Source: Diospyros lotus
Lineage: Eukaryota; Streptophyta; Magnoliopsida; Ericales; Ebenaceae
Length of the DNA stretch: 64,000 nt
Reading direction: 5' to 3'
NCBI RefSeq assembly: GCF_014633365.1
Contig: NC_068347.1
Span: forward strand, 29,802,116-29,866,115
The notes beneath the pieces are model-generated. The model worked only from the letters and a program-made list of their open reading frames with translations, did not search any database and was not told the origin of the DNA. Position 1 is the stretch's first letter. Each line of letters opens with the position of its first letter. This document shows positions 11,546 to 23,906 of the stretch, in pieces. The position numbers and the translations under genes were made by a program.

Positions 11546-11868
11546 TTATATAATATGGATAGTATTAATTAATTATAAATAATATACATTAGTAAATTTA
11601 TCATTTTTGGCCTAACCGAACCCAAAACTTAAAAGTCTCTCCTAACCCAATTGCATGCAATGGAAATCGAATGATGGTCGACAGACAATATTCAAGTGAT
11701 ACTTATCACCAAACACGAGCCTTATTATTGTCATTTTTATTAATTATTTATAATAATAATTTGTTCCATTTTTCACTATACAACTCATTATTTTATCGTT
11801 AATCAATTTTCATAACTAATTTTTTGTTTTAGAAATGTACAGCTTTAATGTGTTGAGCAATAATTTTA

Positions 11869-12237
11869 AGGAGCGTTTGTTAAAATGAGCAAGATAAGAG
11901 GCATCAAGATAAGATTGAAATGCATTCCGGATCAAGATATGAAATGATCAAGATAACACTGAAAAGCATTCCAAGATTTTTATCAAACTGTTTGTTAAAT
12001 TTTTTAAATGCACTAGATGACACAAATGTCTTTTTTTTTCTTATCTATAAAGACCAAGATATGCTTATCTTAAGGGGGAAGAGATAAGCATATTTTAAAA
12101 GGTTAAGATAAGGAATCATTAGTGATTTTTTCAAAAAATTTCAGATAAGCTTAACAAACATATTAGAGAGAATAAAAATTCAAGTGCATTCCATATTTTG
12201 GCTTTTCCATCTCATATCTTCATTAACAAACGCCCCC
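11869..12237. mobile_element. short PIF/Harbinger-like MITE (family 1)
   Basis: Ends AGGAGCGTTTGTTAAAATGAG and, inverted, GGGGGCGTTTGTTAATGAAG; TTA at 11866-11868 and 12238-12240. At 369 bp it is the shortest bounded family 1 copy here, and may approximate the bare element without cargo. No ORF. Confidence 0.65.
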
Positions 12238-12630
12238 TTAGGCAAGAGTTTTAAGCGGGAAGCATATGAGTGAAAAATGTTTAGGATGTGTTTTAGATTT
12301 TTTATTAGGTTAAAATTGTCTTTTTATTTTGTTAAATATTATAAAATAAAATAATATAAAAGAAGCATTAAATGACTTTCTATTTGAATAGATTCTAGCC
12401 ATTTTAATGACATTTAACAAAATAAAAAAATAATTTTAACCTTATAAAAAATCTAAAAATTGTGACTAGAAAGAGTATTGTTAGTAAATAAAATGACAAA
12501 TGACATAACTATTCTAACATCAATAATTGAAATGATAAAAAAAAAATAATTTTATCTAAATAGATTCTATACAAATAGATTTATTGTTTCCCAAAACTAA
12601 TGGACGCCTCCGAGATATCATGGGAACATT
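12238..12630. other. AT-rich intergenic DNA, nothing recognised
   Basis: No ORF or element border. It abuts the left LTR of a degraded Copia element. Confidence 0.45.
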
Positions 12631-13596
12631 TGTTAGTTAAATTATTCAAATCAACTTGCTAGTAATTAGTTGGTCTAGCTATACAATTTGTTATGCTTAT
12701 TAATTGTATATAAATAGAAGGTTAGAGTTACTTTGTAAGGTGATTAATACTAATAATACCTTTCTTTCTCTCTCCCTCTCATGTTTGATAATTGATCAAT
12801 ACAGTATCAGAAGCATTGATCATGGGGTTTGGTTACTTTGAGAGTTGATTTTTTTTTTTCTTTCGTAGCTCTTGTTTTCTTGATGTCAGTTAGGAATCTC
12901 TTTTTTTTTTTTTTTTCTGGCGAAACGAACTATTTCACGACTTCAATAGAAATATTGTTTCAACATGAATGGAGAATAGAAACCTTAACATCACAGTAAG
13001 GGATCCTTTACAGCTTTACGCCTCAATCATCCAAGCATGATCTTGGCCTTAGCTCTGTTAATTGGTGCCAATTATAGACAATAAAACATGGCAATGCAAA
13101 TCCCCCTTAGAGCTAAGAATAAATTAGATTTCATTTATGGAATAGTGTTGTTCCTACCTAACAAAAGGGATTGCCAGAGGCAAACTTGCAACGGTGAGAA
13201 ACGGTCCCATGTGATCGATTAGACGGGGTGATTGGCACCTGCAAGTACTCCAAAACTCGAGTAAGTATAGAGAGTAGAAAGTGACAGAATATCAGTAAGT
13301 CAACGAGAAGAACATATCTTGATTTTGAAAAGAGCGAGTTCATATAAAAAGAGAAGGAGTCCTTTTGCATACATGCGTCGTGCGTGTTTTGCAGGTAATG
13401 GGATTGAATATCCGACGCCAATGAAGGTTCCTAGGTGGTAGGGTGGTGTCGATTGGACCCTTATTAATATAGATAGGATCCGCCATTAATGAGAATGAGA
13501 TCTGAACAGATGCATGGATACCCAATATAAGGGCTGTAATGATGTTGTTGCAGACTAGCGCAAAACTATGACTAAACTGAGATCGATCCTTGGGAA

Positions 13597-13827
13597 TTGG
13601 GCCAAGATTTGGCCGAGACGGTCCAAGTACAAATTCTAGAGGATGAGAAAGAAGAATTTGAACTTTGGTTGACGTATAATTACATGGTCACTTCTTTATT
13701 TTTGAATTTGATATCAAAAGATTTGGTTGATGCCTTCATCTACACAACAAATGCCAAACAATTTTGGGATGAAATCGGCGAAAGATTTGGAGAGAGCAAT
13801 GGCCCTCTTGTGTGTCAACTTCAATGA
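13597..13827 (+). pseudogene. Copia gag fragment
   Basis: The 76 codons contain a recognisable stretch of the Copia gag polyprotein: a WL..YNYMVTSLFLNLISKD block, then FIYTTNAKQFWDEI and ERFGESNGP, typical of the UBN2/Retrotran_gag family before the zinc knuckle. Gag would form the virus-like particle of the retrotransposon. The frame ends in a stop after VCQLQ. Similar codons in other frames at 13000-13140 (ending AKNKLDFIYG) are the missing N-terminal part, so the gene is broken by frameshifts and insertions. Confidence 0.65.
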
Positions 13828-13966
13828 AAAATTGCATTTATCACTCGAGATAATTTCTTAATTTTAATTTATTATATTTAATTAAAAAAACTCTAAGATG
13901 TTTAAAAGTTATCACTAAAATCACAAACAAATTAGAACAAACTGATGCAATTCCTTATGGGACTAA

Positions 13967-14183
13967 GGGTGTGTTTAATAGGGGTGAAAAACGATGATGA
14001 AATTCATTTTCCATTCAAATTCTATGAAATTTCATCAAACAGGTTTTATTTTTCATGGAATTCGAATTCCATTCTAGTTCAAAAAGTAGAGATTTTCTTT
14101 GAAATCGAGGAATTGGAATTCCTACGAAGTGGGGTGAGAATTGAAATTTTACCCCACTTTCTAATCTCCAATCAAACGCACCC
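13967..14183. mobile_element. Tourist-like MITE
   Basis: A 217-bp element with ends GGGTGTGTTTAATAGG and, inverted, GGGTGCGTTTGATTGG, flanked by TAA at 13964-13966 and 14184-14186. Size, ends and 3-bp TAA duplication are those of Tourist/PIF-Harbinger MITEs. The 81-codon frame inside it is an accident of the repeat. It lies within the degraded Copia element and is younger. Confidence 0.8.
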
Positions 14184-14589
14184 TAAATAATAGTTATGAT
14201 CGGGTTAGGAACCAAATCGTGTTACTTGATCATTTGCCAAATGTTAATTATAAAGCGTACTCCATGGTATTGAAGGGGGAATCTCAATGCCAAGTAATTT
14301 TTTTTTTTTTTTTACTTATATTAGTAAATGATCAGTTTTCCTAACCAAACAGTACTCAGGCACCAAGGGAAACTAAAAGAAATTTAAGAATAAAGGGTTT
14401 TGTGAGTCACCATGGGCACACAAGGGAAACTTGCATCAAACTGGTTGGTTATTTGGATTGGTATAAGGAATATAAGAACAAAGAATTTTCACAAAAAAAT
14501 GATTACTAATGTGACTAACAGAATAGACCTGAAACTTGATACACCTCTAAATACCGTGTCCCCAAACAATGAGAAAGTTGGAATTTAAT

Positions 14590-15150
14590 TGTTAAGATTA
14601 CAATCAAATTAAGTCAAGCTAAATTTTATTGAGCTTAGGCTTGGCTCTTCAATTAATTTCTAGATTCGAGCTTGAGGCTGATTCATGTGAACCGAGCTTA
14701 AGCTTAGTTTGTTAAAAGGTTGATAAGCAAGTGCAAACTCAAACTTAATGCGAGCACCTACTAGCGAGCTCAAGTTAGGGCCGGCCAAAATATGTTATTT
14801 TGTTTAAATTTAATTTTTTATTATATTATGTTAAATGATTAAATTAATATATATATATATAATAATTTTAAATATATTTAATTTAATTATATTATTATAA
14901 TATTTTAAATTTTTATAACTTTATGTTAAATAATATATTTATAAAATTATATATAAATATATTAATATATTTATTAACGAATTTATTTACGAACTATTCA
15001 TAAACTTCTAATTAAATATGTTTACAAGTTCTTAATTGAGATTATTAGTATTTGCGAGTTTTTAATTAAATATATTCAAAGATTTAATGAGTAGAGTTTA
15101 ACTGAACAATCTCACCTCGTTTATAAATCGAACTTCAAAGTTATACTTAA
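14590..15150. repeat. dispersed repeat rich in CAAGCT/GAGCTT words
   Basis: The block 14600-14790 has repeated AAGCTTA and GAGCTT words, and the block 15090-15150 ends with an AACAATCTCACCTCGTTTATAAATCG stretch split by drift. A shorter relative lies at 19855-19960 (GCAATCAAATCAAGCCGAGC, AACTAATTTCTA). No clean terminal repeats were found, so the class is unknown. Confidence 0.3.
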
Positions 15151-15299
15151 TCTTAATTCATTTATCTCAACGAATAGATTCAAACGAGATTTTATTAAGT
15201 TTCAATGACTCACTACTATGGCTCTTTCTCAAGATACTTAAAAGACTAGAAACTCCTTTGACCAACATTGGTGGGTAACTTGAAATTAATGAAATTGTG

Positions 15300-15560
15300 T
15301 TGCCTTGGTATGGAATATTTGATGATGACTCATGGATTCTAGATAGTGGTGCTCTTGACCACATCACATATCACAAAAACAATTAAGACCACATGCACTT
15401 CTATCCATTTGCCTAATCACACCACCACGGATGTGACATAAGGAGGATAGATTCAATTAAGGCCCAACTGTTACACTTCATAATGTTCTATATATCATTA
15501 TTTCATTCTAACCTTTTGTCTGTCAGTCAACATCTACCTTTCTTAGTCAACTTCTTTTTA
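15300..15560 (+). pseudogene. Copia protease/integrase-linker fragment
   Basis: Codons GIFDDDSWILDSGALDHIT near 15316-15372 match the aspartic protease start of Copia polyproteins, where the active-site motif is normally D(S/T)G-A-(S/T)-D-H. Here the residue after A is L. Frames further on read like LPNHTT..VT and TLHNVLYI..FHSNLLSVSQ, the usual continuation. Several frame changes and stops intervene, so no protein is made. Confidence 0.6.
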
Positions 15561-16054
15561 AAATGTTTCGTTTTCAGAATTTTTATTTTATTTTTTAATT
15601 TTAAAATAAAAATAGTGAAAGTAGTGTTTACTCTTAAAATTATTTTCAAAATTTTAAAATGAATTTGTAAATTGGAATGGGTTCACCTTTCATTTATTCC
15701 ATTCCTTCTCTTTTCACCTTTTCGGCACCGTCCCCATTGTTGGCCAGCGCCGACTGAAGCTGTCCTTCTGGCATCCTCGCCTGCCTGCCTTCCGGCATCC
15801 CCATCGTCCTTCCCACAACGTCTTGCAGATCCGTGAGATTCCGGCGAACATAACCAGATCCAACCGAGTTTTTGGTGAACCAGACCAGATCCAACTGTCT
15901 ACTGGCGATATCAACTAGCTCCGGCCAATTTCTGGCGAAGTCCACTAGATCTGGCTGAAAAAATTGGCCATTTCGACCAGATCGACCAGTTCCAGGCTCT
16001 GGTTCCGGCGAATTCCTCTAGGTCCGGTCGTCCGACAAGCGAACACCACCAGAG
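15561..16054. other. intergenic DNA with a GC-rich block
   Basis: From 15715 to 16045 the DNA is much richer in G+C than its surroundings and repeats GACCAGATC/TCCGGC-type words. It resembles the cargo of the Harbinger-like element at 6445-7555 in style. Overlapping frames on the minus strand show no recognised domain, and I do not call a gene. Confidence 0.35.
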
Positions 16055-16813
16055 GGGGTGTTTGGCTTACTAGTTTGAGCGCTTATAAGATGTTAAATTA
16101 GCTACGCGGATTATTTTTTCGCGCGTTTGACAACATACATTTAACTATTTAAACGATCTGTAACTTATAAACTCTTCAACAGTATTTGAGAAAAACCGTC
16201 CTCGACTTTTTTTAAATAAGCTCCTAGAATTTTTTTTGACCAAAGAAATGTCTAATTTACTATTAAATAAAATATATATTTTCAACATCTACTATTCTTT
16301 ATCTCTCTGCCTATCTTCTCAGTCATCGTCGTCTCCATCTTCGGCTATCGTCTTCAACCAAACCTATCTTCGTCATCATTGTCATTTGTCGTCGTCCATC
16401 TACTTGCATCGTAGTCGTCCTCCATCACCCCAACTTGTCGACTCCAACCTCTCGCTGTCACCTTCATCTTCTCCTCAGTTGTCTTCATCGCTGCCTCTTC
16501 TCACCATTGCCGTCACAGTCATTATCTTCGTCACCTCTTCTATTCACTATATATATATATATTGTATATTGAATTAATATATTTAAAATTTTTATTAAAA
16601 ATTTATATTTTTATAAATTTTATTTACATTATTTAACAGGTCTATTTTCATTTTTCTGGGTCAAATTTTGATAATTTATCAACTTTTTCAAATCAAATAC
16701 ATAACTATATAATTATTTATCAGCTTAAACATTATTTAATTTTTAAATATTATATAATTTAAAACCTAAATAACTTAAAAGTTACTGGAAAAAAAAGGCA
16801 AGCCAAATACTCC
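16055..16813. mobile_element. non-autonomous TIR element (family 2, TGTTTGGCTT ends)
   Basis: Left end GGGGTGTTTGGCTTAC, inverted right end GGAGTATTTGGCTTGCC. The interior has a Ser-rich, CATCGTC-type low-complexity block (16310-16540) between AT-rich arms. No matching target-site duplication was found. Relatives are 16881-18173 and 38534-39364. Confidence 0.5.
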
Positions 16814-16880
16814 ATGACACGGTATGACCTTATGGCTCTTCAAAGATGATCTCACGGACTAATGACTTAACTTCAATTAG

Positions 16881-18173
16881 AGGCTGTTCGGCTTATCATT
16901 TTTTTAAGAGCTTGTAAGCCTTTTACTTATAAGTTAAGTTATGTAATCTTTAAAAGTTGATTTACTATTTAAGTTGAAAATGTATTTCGATAAATGTGTG
17001 TATTTTTAAATGTGTTGAATTTAAAAAAAAATTAATAAATTATCAAAACTTGAAAAAAATAAAAAAAAAAACATGTTGCTTAATAATACAAATAAAATTC
17101 ATAAAAGTACTAATTTTTAATAAAAAAATTATAAATTGATGTCGAACTGATAAAATTTTTACATTAAATGTTGATAAATTATATATAATTATTTAAAAAT
17201 ATATTAATATAATATTTTATGTTAAAATTTAAGTTTAATTCATAAAAATGTTAAATATATATATATTGAGATATTAAAATATGTAGAGTTTTGATCTCCT
17301 AACTAAGGTTGCTTAGTTTCTAAATATAATGATGTGGGTCTACCCTATCAAGTTGTTTTATTGAAAGAATTAAATAAGAATGAGCCTCACGTAATCATTA
17401 TATTTGAGTTATTATACCAACATTACAATATTATTTTAGATATCAAAACTCAATATATATATATATATATTTAACATATTTATATTAACAATCTCATCCA
17501 AGTTACCAAAAGAAGCAATTTCAACCTCCATCACAAGCCCATAACCGTAAAATATTATGCCCGATACAAACATATCATATTAGATCCAAGTGCAAGCAGC
17601 AAATCAGATCTACAATTCAAGAAGAAAAAACACGCTCTTGCTTAAGAACCTAAAAAAAAAAAAAAAAAAAAACATACAATTCCAAACTTACAAATTCGAA
17701 CACAGAAACGACGTAATGAATGTTGAGGACAAAGTTTTTTGTAACTAATTTGGAATTGGAGAAATAGGACCTTGGAGGATCGATTGGCAAAAGTGGTTGG
17801 TGCTTAAGGTTTAAATGTGAAAATGGGTGAATCATCAGACAAAATTGATTAGTGAAAGTGGGTATGTGATGGAGGCAACAATAGACAACGAGAGGAGGTA
17901 ACTAGAGAAAGAGATGAGAGAGAATAGAGAGTTGTAAATATTTGAATTGTTTAAGGGAAAATTCGTAATCAATTTGGTTAACGAAATAAGCTACTAATAG
18001 CTTATTTGAAAAAGTTAAGGGAGTAGTTTATTCAAAACACTGTTAAAATAATTTATAAATTTGACATTGTTAAAATCTTTAATTTTTAACAAATGCATAA
18101 TAAAATAAGTTATACAACATTTAAATTTCAGTGAAAATTTATAAGCGGTCAAAATGGACTACCAAACACCGCC
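16881..18173. mobile_element. non-autonomous TIR element (family 2)
   Basis: Left end AGGCTGTTCGGCTTATC, inverted right end AGGCGGTGTTTGGTAGTCC. AT-rich with two poly-A or A-rich runs (near 17050 and 17652-17671) and (AT)n near 17453-17470. The target-site duplication is not clear, so the exact ends are approximate. No transposase. Confidence 0.42.
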
Positions 18174-18489
18174 TTCACATGGTCATAATGTCATTTAACA
18201 CATCAATAACACAAATAGATAAGACCTATATTTCTTTATATATATATTGATGTTTTATGTGATATCTTAAATTTATTTATAATTTTGGTTAGAGTGACCC
18301 CTCCAACATCTTACATTATGAAAAAAAATAAATAAATGCAGCAGTCCTGTAAAAATTTTAAAAAGGTAGATTTGATATAATTTTAATTTATTTTTACCTT
18401 AAGACAGTATATTCTAACTGAACATGTGTTACTATATATGATTATTATAATACATATAATAATAATTATGCTTGTAAAGAAATGAATAG

Positions 18490-20790
18490 CAAGAGTCAGA
18501 AACCCTCATTTGTTCCAATCTTTCCACAATGCCTGCCCAGACATTATGATTAAACAAAGACTTACAGTTTATTCCAAAAGCTTTAATTTTTAATCAATTT
18601 ATAAGTGTAAGCATCATTTTCACGGGATGAATAGTCCATTTTGTTCTATATAATTAATCCTTATTTTCAAGTGAGTATTTGATAATAATAATAATAATTA
18701 ACGACTGTAATCAATAGCACGAGCATAATGTGATGCCCTGTTCCTCTCTAAATGCTCAACGAGACTTATTTAATGTGTCTGAATGGAACAACTCACTGTA
18801 TTAATGACATTAAATAAAATTTTAGTTATTTAATTACAACATCTCCTAAACTTTAAAATATCTTAAAATTTTAAAATATTTGATGAATTCATCTTTTCTA
18901 AGATAAAAAGAGCATCTCTAACCCACCCCCAAATTTGGGGTAAAACCCAAATTTTGGGGTGAAATGCCCTCCAACCCACCCCCTAAATCTCACCCCAAAT
19001 TTGAGGTGATGAATAGTATTACCTTAAATTTGAGATAGTACTATACAGGTTTATCCTCATTTTATCTTTCCATTTCAAGTATAATAAATTTTAATTCATT
19101 TTATATCATTTTTTTATATATTCATTTTAAGTATAACATACAATTCTTTACTTAAACAAAAACCATTAGCATACTGCTACCAAATACAATTCTCTCACAC
19201 AATAAGTAAGTAAAAAATACAAACAGAGACAATTACAAACAAGTTAAAAATGATTAAGAATTCCACCAGTCAGTACATTTCTAGCACTTTGAATCTTTTC
19301 ACTCTTATTTGAATGCTCTATCAAGTTTATTCTATCTTTAGCCTCTATACACACATATATATATATATATCTTCTAAACAAACTAGTCGTTAAATAAATG
19401 ATTAATACGAAGTTTGAAATTCAAAAAAAAATTAAGCTATTTCAAATAATAAGAAACAAAACAAGGAAACATGTCTAAAAGTAATTCACGTTTAATTCAA
19501 AATAAATTTATCTTTTACATAAGTAAGAAATACATTTATTAAAATATAAAAATTCAAATATAAGATTTTGATACATAAATGATCAAAATAAGAAAATATG
19601 TCTAAAAATAACTCATATTTAATACAAAATAAATTTACTTTTTGCATGAATAAGAGATATATTTGTTAAGATATGAAATTCAAACATAAATTTTTGAGAT
19701 ATAATGATCAAAATAATGAAACATGTCTAAAGATAATTTACCTTTAATTTAAAATAAATTTATTTTTTATATTCATTTTTAATTTAAAATAAATTTATTT
19801 TTATTATTATCAAAAAATTATTTATTTACCTTTGAACTTAACATTAGGGTTGCAATCAAATCAAGCCGAGCTAAACTTCGCTGAAATTACACTTGACTTG
19901 TGAACTAATTTCTAACCTCGAACTCAAAATGTGAATTGAACTTGGGCACAAGCTCAATCTTTCCACAATACCAAGAGTAGGAAACCCTCATTTGTTCCAA
20001 TCTTTCCACAATGTCTGCCTAAACATTATGATTAAACAAAGACTTACAGTTTATTCCAGAAGCTTTATTTTTTAACCAATTTAGAAGTGTAAGCATCATT
20101 TTCACGTGATGAATAGTTTATTTTATTCTATATATTAATTAATCCTTATTAAATGCTCAACAAGACTTATTTAATGTGTCCCATGGAACAACTCCCTATA
20201 GTTTAGAGTGTAAATTGATGATATGTTTTTAAAATTTTAGTTATTTAATTACAACATCTCCTGAATTTTAAATTAGTTTAAATTTCTTAAAAATTAGTCA
20301 CAACAATCCTATTACTAATGACATTAAATAAATTAATCGTATGGTCCTAAGTTAAGTTTTAAATTTTTGAACTAGACATTCTTTAAATTTTTTTTGTTAA
20401 ATTAGTCCCTAAATAAAAGTTTAAAGGTATATAAGTAAAAAATTTAAAATTTAAGGGTATAAAATTTATTTAGCTATTAGTAATAAAGAATGTATTATGA
20501 CTAATTTTAAAAACTAACTTAAATTAATTTTAAAATTTTAAAAACATTCAATTTAAATGACTAAAATTTAAAAAAATATATGATAATTCACCGTTTTTTT
20601 TAAGATAATAATAGTATCTCCAACCCATCCCCAAATTTCGGGTGAAATGCCCTCCAACCCCCCTTGCCGTGAAATCCCACCCAAAATTTGAGATAATACT
20701 ATTCACTTACCCCAAATTTAGGGTAATGTGTTTATTCTCGTATTATCCTTCCATTGTAAGTATAACAAATTTTAATTCATTTTGTATCAT
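18490..20790. repeat. tandem segmental duplication, unit about 1.48 kb
   Basis: The segment starting near 18490 (AACCCTCATTTGTTCCAATC, then TTTCCACAATG, ACATTATGATTAAACAAAG, AAGTGTAAGCATCATTTTCACG) recurs at about 19970. Both copies run into a start-of-element block (ATCTC..AACCCA, CCCAAATTT) at 18909 and 20613 and then TATCCTTCCATT..AAGTATAA. The second copy carries small indels relative to the first. No gene lies in either copy. Confidence 0.65.
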
Positions 20791-21138
20791 TTTTTCATAT
20801 CTTTTTATCTACATATTATTAGTAATAATATTATTTAAATAGTATTAATAAATTTATAATTAATTATTAAATACACTAAATTAAAAATTGTAAAATAAAA
20901 GTTAGACATAATAAAATAAATGTTTTTAGATAATTTTTAGGTAATAATTTAAGTTGATATATAATAAGTAAGTAAATAATTTTGAAAATAAAATAAATAT
21001 TTATAATAACAACAAAAAAAGAAAAAAAATTATTCCTTTACCCCAATTGAGGTAAAGAGTTAGAGAGAATTTTATCTTTAATCCAAATTTGGGGCAAGTT
21101 TTACCCAAGATTTGGGGGTAAAGGGTTGGAGATGCTCT
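20613..21138. mobile_element. MITE with AGAGCATCTCC-type ends
   Basis: Left end AGTATCTCCAACCCATCCCC, inverted right end AGAGCATCTCCAACCCTTTA, with CCCCAAATTT words at both sides. This end type is common in plant Mutator-like or related MITEs. A second left end, AGAGCATCTCTAACCCACCC, stands at 18909 in the other copy of the tandem duplication. No target-site duplication could be confirmed. Confidence 0.5.
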
Positions 21139-22129
21139 GAAGGTTAGGGTTGGGCCACTCCGGCAAGACAGATGTGGGCTCCAAAGCCAATCAAATGTGA
21201 AATGAATGATTAAAACTCTTCCAATGCGGTGCATGAATTTGTGGGCAACAATGACTCGGCAGCCAGAGCCAGCCATCACCGGCAGGCCATTTGGCACATT
21301 TTGATTATTATTCCTAGTTTTATTTTATTAGATCACCACCACCACCACCACCACCACCAGACCAGACCAGAAAATTCCTTCCCTCATTTTTTACGATCTA
21401 TTATATTGATGATGATTCCCTTGGACCCACATCCCACCACCTCAGTCAAAAACAACGTCTCCGTCGTGGCTTTATTTATTATGAATAAGAAAATAATATT
21501 ATTTATATGAGATAAATAATAACCTGTTGTCCCATGTTATAGGTTTGCTTGCAAAGGACTAACCTCTTGGGAGGGCTCTTAGATTTTGTGTTCTAATTAT
21601 GTTTGGAGAGAAATCTCAATAATTAAAGTGATTTTAAAAGTTAAAAATTACTTATTATTCCCATATTTATAGTAGACTTAAAGATCGAACTGGCCGCTAA
21701 ATCTTCTAATTTATATCTCTTGCTGATATCGTAAGGCCAAACAATTAGAGACGCTCGTAATGATGCGTTAATAAAAAAATAATAATAATAAGCTAGTATT
21801 ATTACTGATCTTTATTTTAATCAATAATTATTATTATTTTACCTTAATAAATTAGTAAATTTCCCTAATCATTCACTTCAATTTGTGTCCTTATATGATA
21901 TAATATTACGTAACCTTTGTTTCCATTAGAATTTAGAAAGAAAACAAAACCGTGTGTTCAATAATTTTGGATGAGCCGTGTTGGAATAATAATGTTGTCA
22001 ATCAGCAGCTGAGCTCAGCTCTGGGATCGATATCATATCATGGGTGATCTTGGTGAGGTGTCCACAATTGGCACTTCAATGCTTTTCATTTACGTGGGTT
22101 GGAAGTTACTTATTTTTTTATTTATAAAG
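21139..22129. other. intergenic DNA with a (CAC)n run
   Basis: A (CAC)n microsatellite at 21334-21359 makes a poly-His codon run in one frame, which is not a gene. The rest is AT-rich. No recognised feature. Confidence 0.45.
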
Positions 22130-22449
22130 ATATAGATTAGACTTGTTGATGATCATAAACTAGATTCTATTTATCTCTTTTATTTTTTTTTTATAATATA
22201 GACAAAAAAAAATTACATAATTGTTTAGATGACATTTTTCAAATATATTTATCTCTTGCTCCTCAAGATAAATATACATTGAATCTTATAGATAAGAAAA
22301 AATTATGTATATGTCATCCAATGCATTTTAAAAAATTTAACAAACAGTTTAATAAAAATCTTGAATACTTTCCAACCTTATATTGGTTCTAAAAATATTT
22401 CAACGTTATTTTGATACATTCTTATTTTATTTATTTTAATAAACGCTAC
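22130..22449. mobile_element. truncated Harbinger-like family 1 copy
   Basis: The right part matches family 1: AATAAAAATCTTGAATACTT, then TCTTATTTTATTTATTTTAA and the end AATAAACGCTAC. No left end is visible, so it is truncated or too diverged to recognise. Confidence 0.4.
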
Positions 22450-23510
22450 TTTAATTAAAATGAATCCAATTTTTTTTTTTTTTTGAGAAGTGAATGGGTC
22501 TTAACTGGTATATATTTTGGAGTTTAAAATTAATCAAGTGGATAGATCCGATTTGAGACCGACAGGCCAAGAAACGAGTGCAATTTTGTTCATCCCCTTT
22601 AACTAGTGTGAACGTGACTTTCAGTTAATTCTTCTCTCTCATTTCTTCTTATTTTCTAATAAATCTCTCGTTGCAATCGTAGTTAGTGTCTCACCTTATC
22701 GCCTGTCACTGACTACAGTTATATCTTTCCTCACGATAGAGAGGTGATGATGTAGGGCGAGGCGACGAGATAGCGAGTTTCAAGTCGGTCGCAAGAGGTA
22801 ACAAAAAAAGAAAAGAGAAAAAAAAATAAAAAATAACTTTTAAAGAAAAAGGAGATGGAATTCAAAAAATAATTTTTTAAACTCGATATTAACAAGGATG
22901 AGGTTCGCCCCCTCGCACTCCCAAGAAACAACATCACACGAGAATCGCGGAATCCAACGTTATCCGCATTGCCAAGTCAGCTCCAGCACTTAAGGTTTTG
23001 TTTGTACAGGGCAAGGTTGCTTTCGGTATATACCCATAAGTGGTCTGTAATCAACGCCCAGACAATCCCAAGAACCAAACACATCCCGTGGTCGTGCCTT
23101 CCCAATGAATCAGCAAACACTCATCGCCACGTATTCACCGCCACGCGTCATCCCAATCTTTTGTTTCGAATGACGCTTGGACGGCTGTTTGTGACAAGAA
23201 ATAACCATACTCTCCACCGAAGTTTTATCTTATAATAATAAATAAAAAGGAAATTTTAATTATTTTTTATATTTAATATTCAATAAATATGTTTTATTTT
23301 TAGATAATATATATTTATTATATTTCATTTTTAGTTCTAAAATATTATTATTAGTGATTAAATATTATAAAATATAATATATTTATTGTTTCTATTACAA
23401 TTAATTATAAAAATATTTTAGATACTATTTTTTATTTTTAAAATTAAAATATATTTGAGATATTGAGAAAAGAAAATATTACGCGGTGAACTTTGCAGCT
23501 CTGGTAGATG
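22450..23510. other. intergenic DNA upstream of BAM9, with a fragment of the VAP-intron hAT-like family
   Basis: GAGTGCAATTTTGTTCATCC and CCTTTAAC at 22577-22604 match the end of the element at 59994-60458; no partner end was found. The rest is AT-rich with a somewhat less AT-rich block near 22900-23220. No gene is supported. Confidence 0.4.
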
Positions 23511-23624
23511 GACACGTGGCGGATGCTTAATTGAACACCTTTTCTTTTTCTCACTCTGATTCTATCCTCTCCTCTGTTTTTCTCTCTCCTTCCTTCCCCC
23601 ACAAAAAAAAAGCTCTATATATAT
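23511..23624 (+). promoter_or_regulatory. BAM9 promoter: G-box/ABRE and TATA box
   Basis: GACACGTGGC at 23511-23520 is a G-box with an ABRE core, the target of plant bZIP factors. CTATATATAT at 23615-23624 is a good TATA box about 285 bases before the start codon, which leaves room for a leader starting near 23650. A CT-rich stretch lies between. Regulation by abscisic acid or light is inferred from the motif only. Confidence 0.55.
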
Positions 23625-23906
23625 GCCACCGTCTCCCTCTTTCTCCCTCCCGGCTGGATTATCACCTAAACTCCACGAATCCCTATCCAGAAACCGAAAT
23701 CTAAAACGAAAATTCCGTTCCTTCTGCTTCGTTTCTCTTCATTAATCTCCAATTTTTAGGCCTTTCCGTTCTTAACTTTGTTGTGTCTCAAGCTTTGCCC
23801 CTCTGATTGTCGAGTGTTTGCTTTTTTTTTTTTTTTTTTTCTCTACGGTTAGGGTTCTTAGATATCTCAATTTTTGAAGAGATTTATATTGTAATATACA
23901 TCTTCG

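Larger units (their letters stand above)
12631..15560 (+). mobile_element. degraded Copia retrotransposon (left LTR, gag and protease remnants)
   Basis: A 173-bp LTR-like unit at 12631-12803 starts TGTTAGTTAAATT, carries TATATAAATAG near 12708 and ends ATACA. It is followed at once by GTATCAGAAGC, close to the Copia primer-binding site that pairs with initiator tRNA-Met. Broken gag codons follow near 13000-13140, a gag block at 13597-13827 and protease-like codons at 15300-15560. Reverse transcriptase, RNase H and the right LTR are absent. About 400 bases at 13150-13560 look inserted, and a Tourist-like MITE interrupts at 13967-14183. Confidence 0.62.

Noticed and set aside
13945..14190. 81-codon plus-strand frame
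   Set aside because: It coincides with the Tourist-like MITE at 13967-14183.
16236..16577. 113-codon Ser-rich plus-strand frame
   Set aside because: It is low-complexity sequence inside a TIR element.
21229..21510. 93-codon frame with a His run, considered as a metal-binding protein
   Set aside because: The His codons come from a (CAC)n microsatellite; nothing else in the frame is recognisable.
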